DNA from: Paenibacillus camelliae
GTDB taxonomy: Bacteria; Bacillota; Bacilli; Paenibacillales; Paenibacillaceae
DNA length: 64,000 nt
Direction of reading: 5' to 3'
Assembly: GCF_023715345.1 (NCBI RefSeq)
Contig: NZ_JAMBNY010000001.1
Coordinates: 372,001 to 436,000 of the forward strand
Under the pieces are notes generated by a model. The model was not told the origin of the DNA. It saw nothing but the letters and a program-made list of their open reading frames with translations, and did no database searches. A program made the translations under genes and the position numbers. Positions 62,007-64,000 of this stretch are shown here, one piece after another; the stretch's first letter is position 1; each line of letters begins with the position of its first letter.

Positions 62007-64000
62007 TGCTTCACCCCGAATTCATACCTTTTTCGATCAATCTCTTCATTAATATCTTTGTTCCAATAGAACAATGTTTCCCGAGCATTTCGCTTCTGGA
62101 ATACAACTTCACGGAAAGCATTGTCAATATTGCGCAATGTATAGTAACCGCCAGGCAGCTCAGGTATTTCGATAATTTGTTCCCATTGCTCATTCAAGCT
62201 TGCTTGTTCCGTTCTGCTCCATAACGTTGAAGCTACCGAGACCGTATTAGCTGGCAATCTTCTGCCGAGCACACCCATCTCATTCTCAAGCTCGTTAACG
62301 AATTGCGCTTGAATTTCTGGGGAGTTCCACCATTGCAAAAACTTCCAAGCCGCTTCCTTATTTTTCGTATCTTTTAGCATGATGCTCGCTGTACCCGTTG
62401 CCCCACTGGCGCGGTTGATGCTGCCATCAGCTTCTACAATTCCAGGAATCGGAATCATATCCCAAGTGCCAGCAATTTCAGGAGCAGCCGCCGAAAGACG
62501 ATTGTATAGTCGATATGAAGAAATAACAATTGGCATTTCTCCTGTACGGAATCGATTCAGATCGTCCTTGTACAACGCGTAGTCATATAAATTATAAAAA
62601 TCAGTCCATTGCTTGAACGCTTGATAAGCGGCTGGTTCACCAAGGCTTGTCGCTGTTTGTTCCTCGTTATACACCGTGCTGCCAGATTGCATGAGCAGCG
62701 TTGGGAACATATTAAGCGCTCCGATCCCTTTCGTAAGCAATTGGAATGCGTCCAAATTTTCATATGGCAAACCGATTCCCATATTGTTGTTTTGCAGTAC
62801 AGGGGCGATTTTCATCAAGTCATCCCATGTTCGTGGCGGAGTCAATCCAAGCTCCTCAAGCACATCTTTGCGGTAAAACATCATGAAGAATTCTTGTTCA
62901 TCAGGTACCCCGAATGTATGTCCTTCGTATTGATAGGGCACAAAAGCATTTTCCTTATATTGCGATGCTAGCTGCTGGAAGCCTTCGAAGTTATCTAGCG
63001 GCTGAAGTGCACCTCTGAACGCAAGATTCATCGAATCGCCTCTACTAGTAAACAAGTTAATATCAGGTCCTTGACCAGCCATTACAGCTGTAACTAGCGA
63101 TGTGCCAACCAGATTAAGATCAACACCGATGCCCGTCTCTGGAATAAACGACTCATCAATCATCCGTTTCAGTACATATGCCTGATCGCGGCCAAGACCA
63201 ATCCACACTTTAATCGACTCTTCTGATGCCCCTTCTGACTCCATCGAATCATAGTTTTGCAAGAAAGAGCCCGCGAATGCTCTTACTTCGTGCACAGCTT
63301 TAGCGATCATCCCTGCTTCTGCCTGCGGCTTGTCAGCGTTTGGTGAAGCGATATACAAGTAATCAAGCTCAAGGGGCTGTAGCTTTACCGTTAACAGCCA
63401 GTCGGCAATTGCTGTTACATTTGATTTATAATTGTTCAATCGTTTTGGGATACCGTCTGGTCTATCGACGAAGCTGTCCAATTGTCTAGCAAGAATACGC
63501 AGTGAGCGTGATCCAGTATTGCTTTGTCCAGCCATCGCATCCAACTGATTAGCCTCCTCATCGATACGACTGGAAAGCTCACGGAACTGCTCAATTAGCC
63601 CTGGAATGCTCTTGTCGATATCATAGTCGCGGTACAGATCGGGATTCGTACCTGTAACCATCACGATTTTGCGATACATTTGATTCAGTTCATACACGAT
63701 GTCCTGCAATTCAGCAATCGATGGAGCAAGATCTCCAAGCGTTGCTTCCAGCTTGATCTCGTGCTCGCCTTTCGTTAAGTAAAATAGATAAGGTTCACTT
63801 TCCTTTGATTCTCCGAATTGATGAATCTCCCAATTAAGAGAATACGGAAAGCGCAGTGCCTCCATGCCGTCGAATAGCATTTGACCATCAAGCTCCATTT
63901 TGCGGGAAACAAATGTTCCTTTAACTTTCGATTGATGGTAGCGTGCTCCGATTTTGTACCAGCCGTCGGCAGGCACTTCAAACTTCCAGCTAATCCATTG
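62003..64000 (-). CDS. Large solute-binding protein with N-terminal jelly-roll (5' end beyond window)
   Basis: The frame is open through base 64000, where it reads QWISWKFEVPADGWYKIGARYHQ, so the start and signal peptide lie outside. At least 665 residues are present. The visible N-terminal part (first 90 residues) looks like a carbohydrate-binding jelly roll (FEVPADGWYKIG, then LTKGEHEIKLEATLG). A helical linker of about 150 residues follows, then a family 1 solute-binding domain from about residue 245 (RMIDESFIPETGIGVDLNLVGTSLVTAVMAGQGPDINLF; FMMFYRKDVLEELGLTPPRTWDDL; PIVISSYRLYNRLS). The size, over 650 residues rather than 430, and the added module suggest capture of long chains. It is the receptor for the second permease pair. 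Confidence 0.9.
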   Translation of the reverse strand, partial: QWISWKFEVPADGWYKIGARYHQSKVKGTFVSRKMELDGQMLFDGMEALRFPYSLNWEIHQFGESKESEPYLFYLTKGEHEIKLEATLGDLAPSIAELQDIVYELNQMYRKIVMVTGTNPDLYRDYDIDKSIPGLIEQFRELSSRIDEEANQLDAMAGQSNTGSRSLRILARQLDSFVDRPDGIPKRLNNYKSNVTAIADWLLTVKLQPLELDYLYIASPNADKPQAEAGMIAKAVHEVRAFAGSFLQNYDSMESEGASEESIKVWIGLGRDQAYVLKRMIDESFIPETGIGVDLNLVGTSLVTAVMAGQGPDINLFTSRGDSMNLAFRGALQPLDNFEGFQQLASQYKENAFVPYQYEGHTFGVPDEQEFFMMFYRKDVLEELGLTPPRTWDDLMKIAPVLQNNNMGIGLPYENLDAFQLLTKGIGALNMFPTLLMQSGSTVYNEEQTATSLGEPAAYQAFKQWTDFYNLYDYALYKDDLNRFRTGEMPIVISSYRLYNRLSAAAPEIAGTWDMIPIPGIVEADGSINRASGATGTASIMLKDTKNKEAAWKFLQWWNSPEIQAQFVNELENEMGVLGRRLPANTVSVASTLWSRTEQASLNEQWEQIIEIPELPGGYYTLRNIDNAFREVVFQKRNARETLFYWNKDINEEIDRKRYEFGVKQ

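Overview
The window looks like chromosome of a spore-forming, Gram-positive Bacillota of the Paenibacillus type. Support: strong AGGAGG-type ribosome binding sites, a FapR operator at the head of the fatty-acid operon, a YlbJ sporulation protein, YlxM-FtsY-Smc-Rnc gene order, many YesM/YesN-like and lipoprotein-dependent sugar ABC systems, and copper-amine-oxidase-like and DUF5696 proteins. The genus is an inference from gene content; there is no rRNA here.

Region by region. 1-13.9 kb is a conserved housekeeping run, all on the minus strand and read from right to left: fapR-plsX-fabH-fabD-fabG-acpP-fabF-rnc-smc-ftsY-ylxM. Two plus-strand accessory genes sit between ftsY and ylxM. 14.1-26.0 kb is a pentose/hemicellulose-type locus: cytosolic GH43, lipoprotein, two permeases, anchored GH43, then a second lipoprotein with a YesM-like kinase and an AraC-type response regulator. 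This block lies between rpmF and fapR, which are usually neighbours, so it looks inserted. 26.2-32.0 kb returns to core genes: yceD-rpmF, tmcAL, ylbL, ylbJ, coaD, rsmD. 32.2-36.6 kb holds two cell-wall hydrolases, a TatD-type hydrolase, a small lipoprotein, a decayed IS1595-type transposase and a copy of an intergenic repeat. 36.6-39.9 kb is a TPP-riboswitch-controlled thiamine-precursor ABC transporter. 40.0-46.0 kb is mixed: a TPR glycosyltransferase, an SpxH/DsbA-like protein divergent from a TetR regulator, an SOS-type Y-family polymerase with a YolD-like partner, and an unknown lipoprotein.

46.2-64.0 kb is one minus-strand fructan-type locus that runs off the right edge. It contains two complete permease pairs with two binding proteins, a beta-propeller/TPR membrane protein, a Yip1 protein, a DUF5696 protein, three GH32-family proteins (one a divergent lipoprotein) and a fructokinase. 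A consistent reading is that fructan or fructo-oligosaccharide is trimmed outside, imported by the ABC permeases, cut by two cytosolic GH32 enzymes, and fructose is phosphorylated by the kinase. Neither sugar locus encodes an ATPase, so both presumably borrow a shared MsmX-type ATPase. The propeller/Yip1/DUF5696 part has no obvious textbook role and is the best candidate for an undescribed system.

Several regulatory elements can be read directly: a FapR box over the fapR promoter, a LexA box over the polymerase promoter, the TPP riboswitch followed by two terminators, and palindromes in front of ylxM, the DUF5696 gene and the pentose binding-protein gene. I saw no tRNA, rRNA or CRISPR array.
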